A stretch of 54,146 bases of DNA from Blattamonas nauphoetae (taxonomy: Eukaryota > Preaxostyla > Oxymonadida), in assembly GCA_033064195.1 (NCBI GenBank), contig JARBJD010000425.1, positions 1-54,146 of the forward strand, in the 5' to 3' direction. The position numbers were made by a program, and so were the translations under genes. The notes beneath the pieces are model-generated. The model made no database searches. It worked only from the letters and a program-made list of their open reading frames with translations, and was not told the DNA's origin. Within the stretch, counting starts at the first letter, position 1; each line of letters begins with the position of its first letter. Positions 22,197 to 32,285 of the stretch are shown here, piece after piece.

Positions 22197-24833
22197 CGAT
22201 CAATTAGGCAATCTCGTGGGGACCTTTCGTCAAGAGCAGAACAATCAACGAACTAGTAGCTGAGGGATGCAGATTGGAGATGACAGGCGTTCCGTGTGAT
22301 GAACGACAGACGTCCAGACGTGTGAAGAATACAAACCCATCATCGTTCCTATGAGACGTGGGGGAGGTTGCTACTCAGAGAGCAAGGTCACAACACACAA
22401 CCAAAGTGTATTATCTGCAAGTTCCTGAACAAAGACGGAAGCAATGTGGTTGAAATCGATGGAAGGAACCACGACAACTGAATCACTGTCGTCTAGATTC
22501 AAATGCCAAAGCAAGAAATGAATGATCAACGAAAAACACGTCATTCATGAGATCTTTCGGGCAATCACAAACCGCAAGCTCGATCATGCAGAGACGGCAG
22601 GCATCTCACATCGGGAACAACATCTCCAAGAGTCATTATCACGACACATGGTTTCTGACATTGGACAATCGAAAGTGGAAAGAGAGGATCAGCGAGGGAT
22701 GCTGATTCTTCACCCAGAGGCTGGTGAATGCGAAGGAAGCACTGAAAGGTGGAGGTACGAAGGCGGCGAAGGGAGGAGGTTGATGGGAGATCGTTGAAGA
22801 AGAGAAGAGCTTCGGAAGGGATACTCAGGAGAGAACGGGCGAGTTGAAGATGTCAGAACGATATCACATCTGAACGAACTGTCAAATGCAATGATGGGAC
22901 TTAACTTTGGAGGGAATACGCAGGAGTCAATGATCGAACAAATTATCCCCTTTTCGATAGTACACGAGAAAGATCCAACTCTAAACGAGGACCATCACTC
23001 CACTTGACTGTAGATGGTTTTTCGCCGTGATCAAATCTCACGCAGTCTAAACACAAGGCTCACGTCAACCGGAGCACATTGCACATAACATGTTAGAAGG
23101 GTTTTTCGGAACTGAGGTGGAAGAAGACGAGAATCGGGGTGCTGTGAGGGAGTAATGAGATCAATGTGCGTTGCTCCTCACACATGTCACAGCCGAAGGC
23201 ACAACAAAAGTGCACATCCAGCACTCGTCTCGAGAGGGAACGAACCGAAACGAGACACGACGAGAACGAGATGGAAGAGGACGAGAGAGATGAATATGAG
23301 CAACCTTTATGATTTTTCGACCTCGTTGGTTCACCAAGAGGTTAATCGCCAGCCCAGCATAGAGAAAACATGCACTGGGGAAGTGACGGAACAGACTGTG
23401 AAGAGGGGTACCTGTAGTATCGTTCCAGGAAGGATCGTTGTTTGACGAGGAGTTCAGCAAATGCTCAGAGGGAGACTGGAGAGAATCGAAGGATTTGGGA
23501 GTGAATGGATACTCGCTGACCTTGGTTGGACAAGACGCAGCGAAAGAGACACTGTCCCGCGAGTCGACAACATCGCGATCTCACGAAGACTTGACGCAGG
23601 GCAAATGCCAATCGAATCACATTGTGTATACCATTTAGTTAGAAAGGAGGAGAAAAACAGAAGGATTGATGAGTGATTGAATCAGATGGGAAATTGATTG
23701 AAGGACGAACAGAGATTGTTAAAGAAGTGAAGAGCTTACCAGAGAGAGAGCACGGTCGATCGATATCGACCGTCCTGTCTCAACGATAGGGAGAGTTGAA
23801 GAAAGGAGTGGAGTTAACGCTGACACTTGTGAGACGAGACGCAGCTCAAAGACACTGACTCGTGAAGTGACAACAACATCATCTGGAGGAATTGGAGAGT
23901 TGGATGAAGTGTTGTATCCAGTTGCGACAGTCTCAGCTGATCGGGCTCAACAGATGAAGACTTCACTGAAAGCGACAGGTCGCTCGAAGTTAGCTCTCGT
24001 TGGAATGACAGGAGGGAGTTAAGATTGTGAGGTGGAGAGATGGACGAAGGAATGGGGTGAATGGGAAGATACGTGAAAGGCGGTTCATTAGCAAAGAGCA
24101 CTGGGGCAAGGAAGTACATTATGAAGGGTCTATGCTGAGGGAGGAATGAACACTCCTGATCGAGGGAGCGAAAACGTGCGAGGTGGAGAGCGGGAGGAAG
24201 GAGTGTGGTGGTGGAGAAGATAATCGTTAGATTATTCAGTTCAAGGGAGCACTGATGCAAGGAAGTGCATCGTAAAGGGAACAGGGACTGTAGATTGGAG
24301 GATGGTTGACACAGGCGATGTGAAGGAGTGAATCGCAATGAGGTTTGTTACCCGCTCCGTGGTACACGGGCTCATTATGGAACCAGTAGACACACATTGT
24401 CCGAAGAAAGGAAAGGAGGAAAGGAAATGAATCTCCTTGAAGATAGATGAGTATGAGAAGAGTTGAAAGAAAGAAGGGGTGAGAGAGCGAGGGGGGGCGG
24501 GAAGAACGGGAATCAAGACAGGTTATCATCGTGAATGGGAGATAGTTGATGTGAAGGGGTAAGATACTCGCAGCCAATCCTCAAGGGCAGAAAGAAGGGA
24601 CGTCTCCGCGAAGAAATTGGTGGCAGTCGCTCCGGGAGCTCCCCTTCGCGAGTCACGGTCATGAGGGTGAATTGTTTGAACTGCTACGGAGATACCTCAA
24701 AGAAGAACAGCTTCGAGACATTGAGACATGATCCAAAAAGGAGAAGGGTATCACAAGCAAAGGAAAAAGTAGTATCAGAGAGAGGAATCAGAGCAGGAAA
24801 CAAAGATGATAAGGAAACAGAAGACAAACAAGA
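22197..24833. other. Right part of the TIR element, no gene resolved
   Basis: The first ~130 bases continue the gene cut by hAT1 (WGPFVKSRTINELVAEGCRL), with a TAG after RTIN at about 22205. Near 22390-22490 a frame reads NTQPKCIICKFLNKDGSNVV. After that only short open frames remain (22522-22797 and 23155-23445 plus, 23814-24338 minus), and none is convincing. The region is purine-rich on the plus strand and contains an inverted repeat at 23752-23773. Confidence 0.35.
23752..23773. repeat. Short inverted repeat
   Basis: ACGGTCGAT and ATCGACCGT form perfect 9-bp arms around a 4-base CGAT loop. It could be a protein-binding site of the TIR element, but nothing else supports a role. Confidence 0.6.
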
Positions 24834-25072
24834 ATGATGAGAGTGGGTTGCGCAGCTCGCTTCGGCTTGAGCCATCGCACTGCTCTCCATCACATTGATT
24901 CTGAGAGAGAGAGAGGGAGAGAGAGATGATGAGAGTGGGTTGCGCAGCTCGCTTCGGCTTGAGCCATCGCACTGCTCTCCATCACATTGATTCTGAGAGA
25001 GAGAGGGAGAGAGATGATGAGAGTGGGTTGCGCAGCTCGCTTCGGCTTGAGCCATCGCACTGCTCCTCCTCT
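24834..25072 (+). repeat. Tandem repeat of about 88 bp, nearly three units
   Basis: The unit begins GATGAGAGTGGGTTGCGCAG, continues through CACATTGATTCTGAGAG and ends in a GA-rich tract. It starts at about 24835, 24926 and 25016, and the third unit is truncated after CACTGCTC. The units are nearly identical apart from the GA-tract length. It lies ~0.3 kb inside the right end of the TIR element. Confidence 0.85.
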
Positions 25073-25110
25073 CGCCATCTCCTCAGCCGTTCACAACTGG
25101 ATCTCTTGAA

Positions 25111-25195
25111 GTCTCACTAGAAGACTGGGAGACGAGCCCAGTTGTGTTCGGCTTGACCGAAGGGAAAGCCTTACTAACAACAAGGCTCGTCTCCC
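25111..25195 (-). repeat. Extra pair of TIR-element ends joined through host sequence
   Basis: Read on the minus strand, this segment consists of the right-end sequence (GACTGGGAGACGAGCC, then TTGTTGTTAGTAA), an 18-bp piece of the left host flank (GGCTTTCCCTTCGGTCAA), and the left-end sequence up to CTAGTGAGA. Both outer sides then diverge from the element. The two real ends are at 5974 and 25401, so this is a third, rearranged copy of the junctions, inverted and ~200 bp inside the right end. Confidence 0.7.
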
Positions 25196-25330
25196 AGTCG
25201 ACAAGCGCTGCTGCCACACTTCGGCGAAGCGTAAAACGTCTCCGCGTGTGAAAGCCAGGAGACGGAAGAAGGAGCGATTTGCGCTCGTAACTTTCTTTAT
25301 TTGAGAACTTTATTCTTGTTGACGCTTTCT

Positions 25331-25401
25331 ATCAGACCACCCACATTATATCTTATTTCGGGTAGGTCAGACCATCTCACTAGAAGACTGGGAGACGAGC
25401 C
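25331..25401 (-). repeat. Right terminal inverted repeat of the TIR element
   Basis: Reverse complement of 5974-6044, 71 of 71 bases. It is followed by TTGTTGTTAGTA and then by host-gene sequence resuming at about 25413. Confidence 0.9.
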
Positions 25402-25412
25402 TTGTTGTTAGT

Positions 25413-25485
25413 AAAAGATGGGATGGTTCTCTCGCTCTGACTGCACTCTGTCGGGAGATGGTGTGGACATCGAAACATCATTTTT
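25413..25485 (+). pseudogene. Surface-protein gene, short middle piece
   Basis: Between the TIR element and the DIRS-like element the plus strand reads KMGWFSRSDCTLSGDGVDI then ETSFF, the segment that in this family joins the beta-helix region to the membrane-proximal domain. The next host codons lie at 34302 and continue APTLSTNESK, so the original reading was ETSFF then APTLS with no missing bases. This piece shows that both insertions hit one gene only ~75 bp apart. Confidence 0.75.
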
Positions 25486-25507
25486 CTCGATTATGGTTCT
25501 GAAAGAA

Positions 25508-25629
25508 GAGATGAAGATAGTTTGAGTATATTTCCTGTGAATTGGGTCAAAATCAGTAAATAATGAATTATATTCCTCTCTTTTTCTTCTTTTTCCCCTT
25601 TCGTGACATGATCTTCCCTTTGTTACTCC
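25508..25629 (+). repeat. DIRS inverted terminal repeat, 3' end of the element
   Basis: About 122 bp match the reverse complement of 34141-34262. The outermost ~24 bp at this end (25484-25507) differ from the other end, as in known DIRS elements. Confidence 0.85.
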
Positions 25630-26900
25630 GTTGGGAGCTTTCTGAAAGAAGAGATGACTTCCTGGTCGCAGGGGTGGGCGGTGGGAAATAACTATCTTCA
25701 TCTCTTCTTTCAGAACCATAATCGAGATCACTCTCCAGTGATCGACGATGTATGGCTTCTTCATTCCGAGATGAAGATAGTTTGAGTTTGTTGGGAGTTT
25801 CGATGGGTTTAAGGTAATGTTTGTCCATCACCGACGACTTCGTTGACAGTCTGGCTCCCTCAGCAAGCTCTGCTTGACTCCATCCCCTTTGCTTCCTTTT
25901 CGCCAAGCCAGCATGCTTGAGGGAGTAGGGCTTGTACTTGTCAACTTCAACTCCCGCTTCCTTCATGAATACCCCGACCATCCGTGCAATCTCTCCAGGA
26001 TTCCTAGCTCGCTCCCCTCCCATGATTTGACCCGACCATCCTTCCCCTCTCATTCGATCAAGTTCTCTCACCCAGCTTCCCACTCGATTTCCCCTCTCGA
26101 TGCCCCTCTCATCCAATATATGTTCCTTCACGTCTTCGTCGGTCTTCAATCTCATCCTTACCAGTACCTTCTCTGTCTCGTCGTATATCTGCATCTCCTC
26201 TCTCCATATCTGTGCGATCTCTGTAAAACGAACACCGTGGTGTAAGACCAGACTCACAGCGATTGCCGTTTGAATCTCCGCCTCGCTGAGTTTGTCCGCG
26301 GAACTCCATTTCCTTTCCAATACATCTTCAATCACAACTGAATCAAAAATATCTTGATATTTGCTTGTGGCCGGATTGATCTTCCGTATTCCCTTCATTG
26401 TTGCTTTCACCGCAATGGCTTCTCCAATCTGTTCCTGCCCAAGTAACCGGGCGAGAAAGGAAAGGGCACTTCTTGCGATACCAGTGGATCCTCTCGATCC
26501 GGTCCTGTCCATCCAGTCGGAGAGGAAATTCGCGACCTTGATCTGATTCAGATCCTTCCAGTCCCTCCCTCTAGCCTCTGAATCTTCAATCCAACAACGA
26601 ATAGATTTTGCGTACTGCCTGACCGTTGATTCGCTCAACCCCACCAACATTCGGATCATAGTCCTTTCCTTAATCCCCAACTCGTCCGCTAGACCCTCCC
26701 ATATCTCTCCACTAAGTATGCTCGCAGCAGACCCGGCGGTCTGCTGCTCCCCGCTGCCTTCATTCCCATTCCCTCCTTCGTCACGACCTCCGTTCTCCCC
26801 AGCAAGAGTGATTTCGTAGAGAGCCTCTCGACCTCCTCCCTTCCGACCAACGTTGTCCAGTCCGGTACTATCAGGACTGTTTGTGTTGGTTGACTTCTCA
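25568..26900 (-). CDS. Tyrosine recombinase of the DIRS-like element
   Basis: The minus frame contains a core-binding-like N domain (ESTVRQYAKSIRCWIEDSEA) and a catalytic domain with LHHGVRFTEIAQ, YSLKHAGLAKRK and DKHYLKPIETP. These correspond to the Arg, His-x-x-Arg/Lys and Tyr positions of this enzyme family. The enzyme would integrate the circular DNA copy into the genome. The domain start is placed near 26900 by content, because the open frame extends much further upstream as an overlap with the reverse-transcriptase frame. The tail is Ser/Lys-rich and is encoded by the internal complementary region and end repeat. Fossil element part; no repair is implied. Confidence 0.8.
25690..25785. 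repeat. DIRS internal complementary region
   Basis: The left half is the complement of the element's terminal bases at 25486-25520. The right half is the complement of the opposite terminus at 34240-34301. The two halves meet at AATCGAG/ATCACTCTCC, which corresponds to the junction of a circular intermediate. The recombinase frame is open through this region. Confidence 0.85.
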
Positions 26901-28779
26901 GCTTCTGCAGTACTCTCGGTATCAATGGAACGGGAGGGAATGCGTAAATGCACTCCTCCGCACTCCAGTTCTGTAGAAGGGCATTCGTCCCTGACGATTG
27001 GATCTCCCCCGTTAGGCTCCAGAACCTCTCGTATCTCCGATTGTCTCTTGTTGCGAATGCATCGATAGTAGGCTTTACTTTGAAAGTTTCTTCGATCTGA
27101 TGAATGTACTCCATCCTGAGAGAGTAGTCTGTTGCGTCCTTGATCCTGGACAATCTGTCGGCGATGGTATTCTCTTTTCCAGGTAGATACTCCGCCCAGA
27201 GTCTGCAATCCATCTCCACTGCGGCGCTGAACAAGGTTTTGAAGAGATCGACCAACGTGACCGATGAGGAGCGTCTGTTGACATTTGCGACGACCACCTG
27301 ATTGTCTGAACGGATAAGAACTTGGTCCGACATCTGCACCACTCCCCTCCTGGCCCCCTCGAGGAATCCCGCGACCACAGCACTGACCTCCCTTCTGTTG
27401 CTCGGCCAATCTTTCTCGTTCTCCTGGAACTCGTGCTGCCAGACTTCTTCCTGGTCTCCCCTCCTCCAAACCACCCCGAGTCCCCATTCGCTTGCATCGG
27501 TTGTCATCTCGAGTGTTGGTTCGAATAGGGTGAGTGATCTTTCGAAATCGGATGCGAGTCTCCCCATCCACCAGCTCAACTCGTCGATACATTCCCTTCC
27601 GATACTTCCCATACTCGACCAGCCTCCCTTCTTCACATTCTCGTCCTTCCATGCCGTGAGGTGGCGTGAATTGAAGAAAGCGAGGGGGTCGACGAACCCG
27701 ATCGACTGGAGTTTTCCGACGAGGGAGGCCACTGTCCTGACTCTGCACGTGCCTCCCCTCCGAGCCTGCCTCAACCTCTCTCTCACTGACTCTTTCATGT
27801 TCGTCGCTTTGTCTCTCCCCACACTGACGGTGTTGGTTGTTGTGTCCCACCAAAAACCGAGATATTCGATCCGTTTTGTGGGAATCATGTGAGACTTCTC
27901 TTCGTTGATCGTAAATCCAAGGTTGACAAGAAGACGGACAACGTTTGAGGTGTTTGCTTCCCCTTCGCTCTCGGATCTGTGGATCAGGAGGAAGTCGTCG
28001 AGGTATGCGACGAGAGGGAAGGTTGGTCGAAAACGCGCCACCACCGGCCGAAGAATCTTTGTAAAAATGTGCGGAGCGGAGGTTAATCCGAAACAGAGCG
28101 TTCTTTGGATGAAGTATCTCCCGTCCACCGTAAAGCCGAAGTAGGGCTGATCTCCTTTGTGGAGAGGAACGTGAGTATATGCCTGAGTGAGATCGATGCT
28201 GGTCAGCCAGGCGTCTTGAAACAAAAGGTGACCCACCGTTGCGACGTTGTCCATTTTGAAATGATTGTGAACTATATGATCGTTGACTCGACGGCAGTCG
28301 AGGATGCGGCGCCAGGTGCCGTCTTTCTTCTTTACCACGAACGTGGCATTCCAACATTTTACTTCTTCTATTTTCGCTTCCCGCACAATTCCTTCCCTCA
28401 GCTCCATCTCGATTGTTTCCTTTAATCCAAATAACTCCGCTGTCGATAGTTTCAAGTCGAAGGGGTGCCCAGTAGTTGTGGGAGGCCCCAATTGATTCCA
28501 TTGAACTCGCACTCCGTCCCTCATCAATCCCTCCATGCCGAACTCTTCCCACGCCATCCAATGTCTCCCAGTCTTTCCCCCAATTCCATTTCCCTTCTCT
28601 AGAATGTACTTGCCGGCGGTGGTTCGATCTTCCGCCCGTTCTTCCGGTTTCACCGTTAATACTGTGAGCGGCGATGAGTCCTTGATTCCTGTTGGTTTTG
28701 AGGTGTTTTGGGGGAATATGACGTGAATTTTGTGCCGAACGAGTGACTTTGAGGACCACGGTTTTGCGGTGATCCCCAC
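26689..28779 (-). CDS. Reverse transcriptase / RNase H of the DIRS-like element
   Basis: This open minus frame is ~696 codons long. The reverse-transcriptase fingers and palm are recognisable: KKDGTWRRILDCRRVNDHIV, then SIDLTQAYTHVPL, and the YLDDFLL box carrying the two catalytic Asp. Next is a Ty3/DIRS-type RNase H domain starting MTTDASEWGLGVVW with SDNQVVVANV. The reading overlaps the recombinase frame at its end and the gag-like frame at its start, the compact overlapping layout known for DIRS elements. It would copy the element RNA into DNA. Confidence 0.85.
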   Translation of the reverse strand: MGITAKPWSSKSLVRHKIHVIFPQNTSKPTGIKDSSPLTVLTVKPEERAEDRTTAGKYILEKGNGIGGKTGRHWMAWEEFGMEGLMRDGVRVQWNQLGPPTTTGHPFDLKLSTAELFGLKETIEMELREGIVREAKIEEVKCWNATFVVKKKDGTWRRILDCRRVNDHIVHNHFKMDNVATVGHLLFQDAWLTSIDLTQAYTHVPLHKGDQPYFGFTVDGRYFIQRTLCFGLTSAPHIFTKILRPVVARFRPTFPLVAYLDDFLLIHRSESEGEANTSNVVRLLVNLGFTINEEKSHMIPTKRIEYLGFWWDTTTNTVSVGRDKATNMKESVRERLRQARRGGTCRVRTVASLVGKLQSIGFVDPLAFFNSRHLTAWKDENVKKGGWSSMGSIGRECIDELSWWMGRLASDFERSLTLFEPTLEMTTDASEWGLGVVWRRGDQEEVWQHEFQENEKDWPSNRREVSAVVAGFLEGARRGVVQMSDQVLIRSDNQVVVANVNRRSSSVTLVDLFKTLFSAAVEMDCRLWAEYLPGKENTIADRLSRIKDATDYSLRMEYIHQIEETFKVKPTIDAFATRDNRRYERFWSLTGEIQSSGTNALLQNWSAEECIYAFPPVPLIPRVLQKLRSQPTQTVLIVPDWTTLVGREEVERLSTKSLLLGRTEVVTKEGMGMKAAGSSRPPGLLRAYLVERYGRV

Positions 28780-29687
28780 TTCTGATTTGTTTGCGAAAAT
28801 GGTCTCGGCCCGACAGTGTTGGGCATTTGTCCCGAGTTCGAACGTCCTTGCAGTGAGTTGCGCCCCTGAAAGGGGCCTCTGAGAAAAAACTGTTGACGCC
28901 GATGAGCCTCCCTCCGTTTCTTCGCCTCCTCCTGAAGATCGTTCAACTGGGCCTTCTGTCTTGCCAGATTGTCGGTTCTTCTCTTATCTTGAAGAGGTCT
29001 TGCCCTAACTTTGAGGATGTGTGACAGGCGAGCTCGGTTGATACGATGCGCCAGCTCTCCTGCTTTGAGTGTTAGAAGTTGAATAGATCGTCTCTCTTCT
29101 GACTCTGCCTCTGAGCGGGCCAATGCACCCACCCCCATCGTAATCAGGTGATTTGTTTCCGCTTCTATCTTGAGTAGCGTTGAGTTGAGGGGTGCAAGGT
29201 AATCTTCAAACACTTCCCCGTCAATGACATCAGGGTATCCATCATACAACGCTTTGGCCTCTGTCACTCTCTCCTTGACCTCTGCTTCATAAATTGGATT
29301 CCACGCAAAGTCAGGAAGATCCATTATCATCTCCAGCACATCTTCGTCCCCATCACCCGCCGCAACCGTATCCTGAGCCTCTTCCGTGGAAAGGTTCTCC
29401 GTCTGAGCCGGCTTTCGCAGAATTCCTTTTAGTGGCGGCCGAACATTCTCCCATTGGAGTTGAGTGTGATGATCTAGATCTCGGTATTCCATCGGTGTAA
29501 CCCGACCGTGACCACCGCTTGGGGATGGCGATACAGATCGTTTATATTTGTTGAAAGTATACATGGCTGACCTGACTGGAAATCTCGAAAATCGAGAAAT
29601 CCGACTGACAGTCACTGACTTGAGATTTTTAATTATGGGTCGGATCTCGGAGAAATTGAAGTTTTGCCGATGATCGAGATCTTCCAT
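28656..29687 (-). CDS. gag-like region of the DIRS-like element, downstream piece
   Basis: This minus frame encodes a charged, helix-rich protein (EAETNHLITMGVGALARSEA) with an Arg/Gln/Asn/Gly-rich tail. It overlaps the start of the reverse-transcriptase frame. Position and composition fit the first gene of DIRS elements, which encodes a nucleic-acid-binding structural protein. Its upstream limit is uncertain because foreign DNA begins near 29.6-29.7 kb. Confidence 0.6.
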   Translation of the reverse strand: MEDLDHRQNFNFSEIRPIIKNLKSVTVSRISRFSRFPVRSAMYTFNKYKRSVSPSPSGGHGRVTPMEYRDLDHHTQLQWENVRPPLKGILRKPAQTENLSTEEAQDTVAAGDGDEDVLEMIMDLPDFAWNPIYEAEVKERVTEAKALYDGYPDVIDGEVFEDYLAPLNSTLLKIEAETNHLITMGVGALARSEAESEERRSIQLLTLKAGELAHRINRARLSHILKVRARPLQDKRRTDNLARQKAQLNDLQEEAKKRREAHRRQQFFLRGPFQGRNSLQGRSNSGQMPNTVGPRPFSQTNQKWGSPQNRGPQSHSFGTKFTSYSPKTPQNQQESRTHRRSQY

Positions 29688-29836
29688 CTATGAATGAAAA
29701 AGTGACCTATTGTCGGTCACAACAGTCGTAATACCTGTTTTCATGCATAAATACTGAAATTTGGCTCTTTTGTTGAATTGACCTATTTTTGTGGGAGGAT
29801 CTGCCACTGACTGTCAGTCGGATTTCACTGACATGA
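29597..29836. repeat. 240-bp segment bounded by inverted repeats
   Basis: AAATCCGACTGACAGTCA at the left recurs inverted as TGACTGTCAGTCGGATTT at the right. The size and structure resemble a small MITE, or the subterminal repeats of the larger inserted segment. No flanking duplication could be confirmed. Confidence 0.5.
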
Positions 29837-31439
29837 GCGTTTTTCTCAATATATATGACGTTTTGGAAACTAAAAGTTGAAAAATATTGTAGAGTGAAGT
29901 GTGAAGAATGTGTAGTCACAACAAGCCAGTCATAATTCACTATAGTTGTCGAGAAAAAGGCTCGTGTCAGTGTTTTTTGAGGACAGTCAGTGACTTGAAC
30001 TTGTCAGTTATGTGTACCTTTATTGATCGATTTTTATTTTCTCATTATTCATTCGTACACTTCACACACAGGTTATACCGTTGAATTTTGACTCTTTTTT
30101 CTTATCAACACCTCAATCCAGAGAAACAGCTGTTTTTTCACTTCTGTGTTTTTGCTGTCTATTTCCCGAAGGAGTCGTTCTTTCCTTCTCTCCTTTCCCC
30201 TTCAACTTCTCAATAATGTGTTCTTGACAAATCATTATAGAGGAAATGATTATCTTGAAATGTGAGAAACCAGCGAGATGATGAAAACAACTCGTCAAAA
30301 GTGGTCTAACAGTTGTCTCAAATCGATAGTAGATCGAAGATATGAAAATAGGAAAAAAGAGTTGAAATTGGCACAGTTGTCCAGGCCGTTATCTGTCGTA
30401 AATACCACAACTGAAAGTCAAATGATGAAAACTAGCATTTGAATGAGAAGGAATGTAAAAAATGAATGAAAATACTGAGAGCAAACATTCCGTGACGTGT
30501 GAGATGAGATATGAATGATGCTATTTGCCGATGGGCCAATCTGAGTGAGAAAGTGTGATTGAAAATATGATGAATGAGAATGAAAGATCTAAGAAATACG
30601 ATTGATGGTGGAAACACAGAAATGCTAAAAATCAGTGAAAAAGGTGAAAATGTGCAGAGGTTAGATTGCTACAAGCCAGATCGTCAGAACAATGAACAAA
30701 TGATCGAACAAAACATATGAAGAGAAGTAACATTAAAAGAAGCCAACAATGCGAAAGTGGGGGAACACACCTGAACATATGTGAAGTGAATGTGCGAATG
30801 CACGATAGCAAACACCTCTATCCATCATTGATAAACGAGGAAGCTGCTCAGAAAATGAGGAGGTGGGAGTGATCTCTTCTTTGACAAGCGAATAAGCGGA
30901 AATAGTAAATACCATGGATGAAAGCTGCTCCCACGATCGTTCAGAATGAATTGAAATGGGTCAATATGTCCATTATCCAGTTCTGATCTCACTTGATTGA
31001 CCTGTATCCATTTCCGGATTCCCAATCAGTTTGTGTCGGATGATTTAAACTATTTGTGGTTCTTCTCCTCTTTTCAGATCCTCGTCATTCACTGCCCACT
31101 TATCCAAAAGGAGAGAATCACACATCTTCTATTTCATCTCCAGCAGAATTAGACTTCAAAATTTGCATCAATCTCATCACATAATTGAACAAACATTATC
31201 TCATCCTCATCTAGATATTCTAAACAGAAAAGAACTTCCATACGATCGGAATATGAGTCGTTATTTCTCTCGTGAACGTCTCGCTTCTTCTATCCATCAT
31301 CCTTCACCTATTGACGTGTAGATGATTCTGCTTCAACATCTCGCTGAACCATGATCAGTGATGCCGTGTGTTGTGCCATGGTAGTGGAATAGACTGACTC
31401 CCAGGTGATGCGCAGAGAGTCAATCTGATTTTATCACAG

Positions 31440-31990
31440 ACGAAAACTCTTTTCACACCCACACTGACGTGCCTCCTGCTTCCCCACAATATGCTGACCG
31501 ATCTTCCGGATGAGTTGCACACACTTCACAACTTTCAGACGTTGGATGTTTCGTTCAACTCAATCGCAATCATCCCGCCGTCGATTTCTCTCCACACATC
31601 ATTTGTCACAGTGAATTTTGGGTTCAGCAAGATCGAGGCGGTTCCAAGCGAGCACTTCCGTTTCCCTACACTCACCCATCTGATCCTGTCACCGTACAAA
31701 TTGACCTCTCTCACATCAATTCAGACGATGTCCCGAAATAGTGAGTTGTCTCTTGCATTCGTGGATACACCGAACATTTCAATGATATATGACAAAAACG
31801 GACAGGGACTCATTCCAGTGCCGTTCTCTGCCCTCTGGAGTGTCTGGTCATTGCGTCGAACCAGCTGGCCTCTGTGCCTCCGCTTGTGCCGCAGTTTTGG
31901 AACCCACACACACTATCGCTTGCTATGAACGGGATTTCAAAGCTTCTGCGGCATTTCCTTCGATAGTTGCCGAATTTGGATTGGTTCGAG
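31440..31990 (+). CDS. Leucine-rich-repeat protein fragment
   Basis: The frame from about 31445 reads through MLTDLPDELHTLHNFQTLDV, then SFNSIAIIPPSISLH and TLTHLILSPYKLTSL, with the 22-24-residue spacing and Leu/Ile/Asn pattern of leucine-rich repeats. After about 31845 the repeat pattern continues in another frame (IASNQLASVPPLVPQF), so an intron or a frameshift lies between. Downstream frames (32016-33014) might be the rest of the same gene. In related protists such repeats often precede a PP2C phosphatase domain, but I could not see its motifs. It lies inside the DNA inserted in the DIRS-like element. Confidence 0.55.
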
Positions 31991-32285
31991 GAGGCCGTAC
32001 CAGATCTCACTGTTTATGTCGTTCACCAATTTGGTGTTGCTGCTCCACTTTCTGGTAGACACGAACGGATTGCTGCATTCATTACACTTCCTTTCTCACC
32101 GCCACCGAATCATCTACACATGCACTCCACAAACACTCGCTCAGCACACTCAACATGTTCAACGATACGCTCAGATGCCCAAACTACCAGCTTGGAGTCC
32201 CTCTCACTCGTTGGAACCCATCCAGATGACTCTCAGACCGGTCCAGGGTCAGTACGACGTGTGGGACTGTTCGGTTGGTCATTGA

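Larger units (their letters stand above)
5960..25412. mobile_element. TIR DNA element inserted in the surface-protein gene (superfamily unknown)
   Basis: A perfect 71-bp inverted repeat (5974-6044 and 25331-25401) brackets this block, and the flanks are consecutive parts of one host gene. Left of it the frame reads ...GDGFPFGQ, right of it it resumes KMGWFSRSDCTLSG, as expected for this protein family. Outside the perfect repeat the arms keep imperfect similarity for ~14 bp, so the exact ends and target duplication are not resolved. Without the 14.5-kb hAT nested at 7723-22188 the element would be only ~5 kb, a normal size for a cut-and-paste transposon. Its own gene is probably the degraded coding stretch at 7381-7714 continued at 22197. 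I could not recognise the transposase. The same left end lies at the same gene position in copy B. Confidence 0.75.

Noticed and set aside
5960-25412. A ~19.5-kb element with terminal inverted repeats, the size of a Polinton/Maverick
   Set aside because: Most of the length is a nested hAT (7723-22188). The remaining element is ~5 kb and no polymerase, integrase, packaging ATPase or capsid-like sequence was seen.
25568-28759. A single 1063-codon protein on the minus strand
   Set aside because: Only its last third is recombinase. The rest overlaps the reverse-transcriptase frame and has no domain character.
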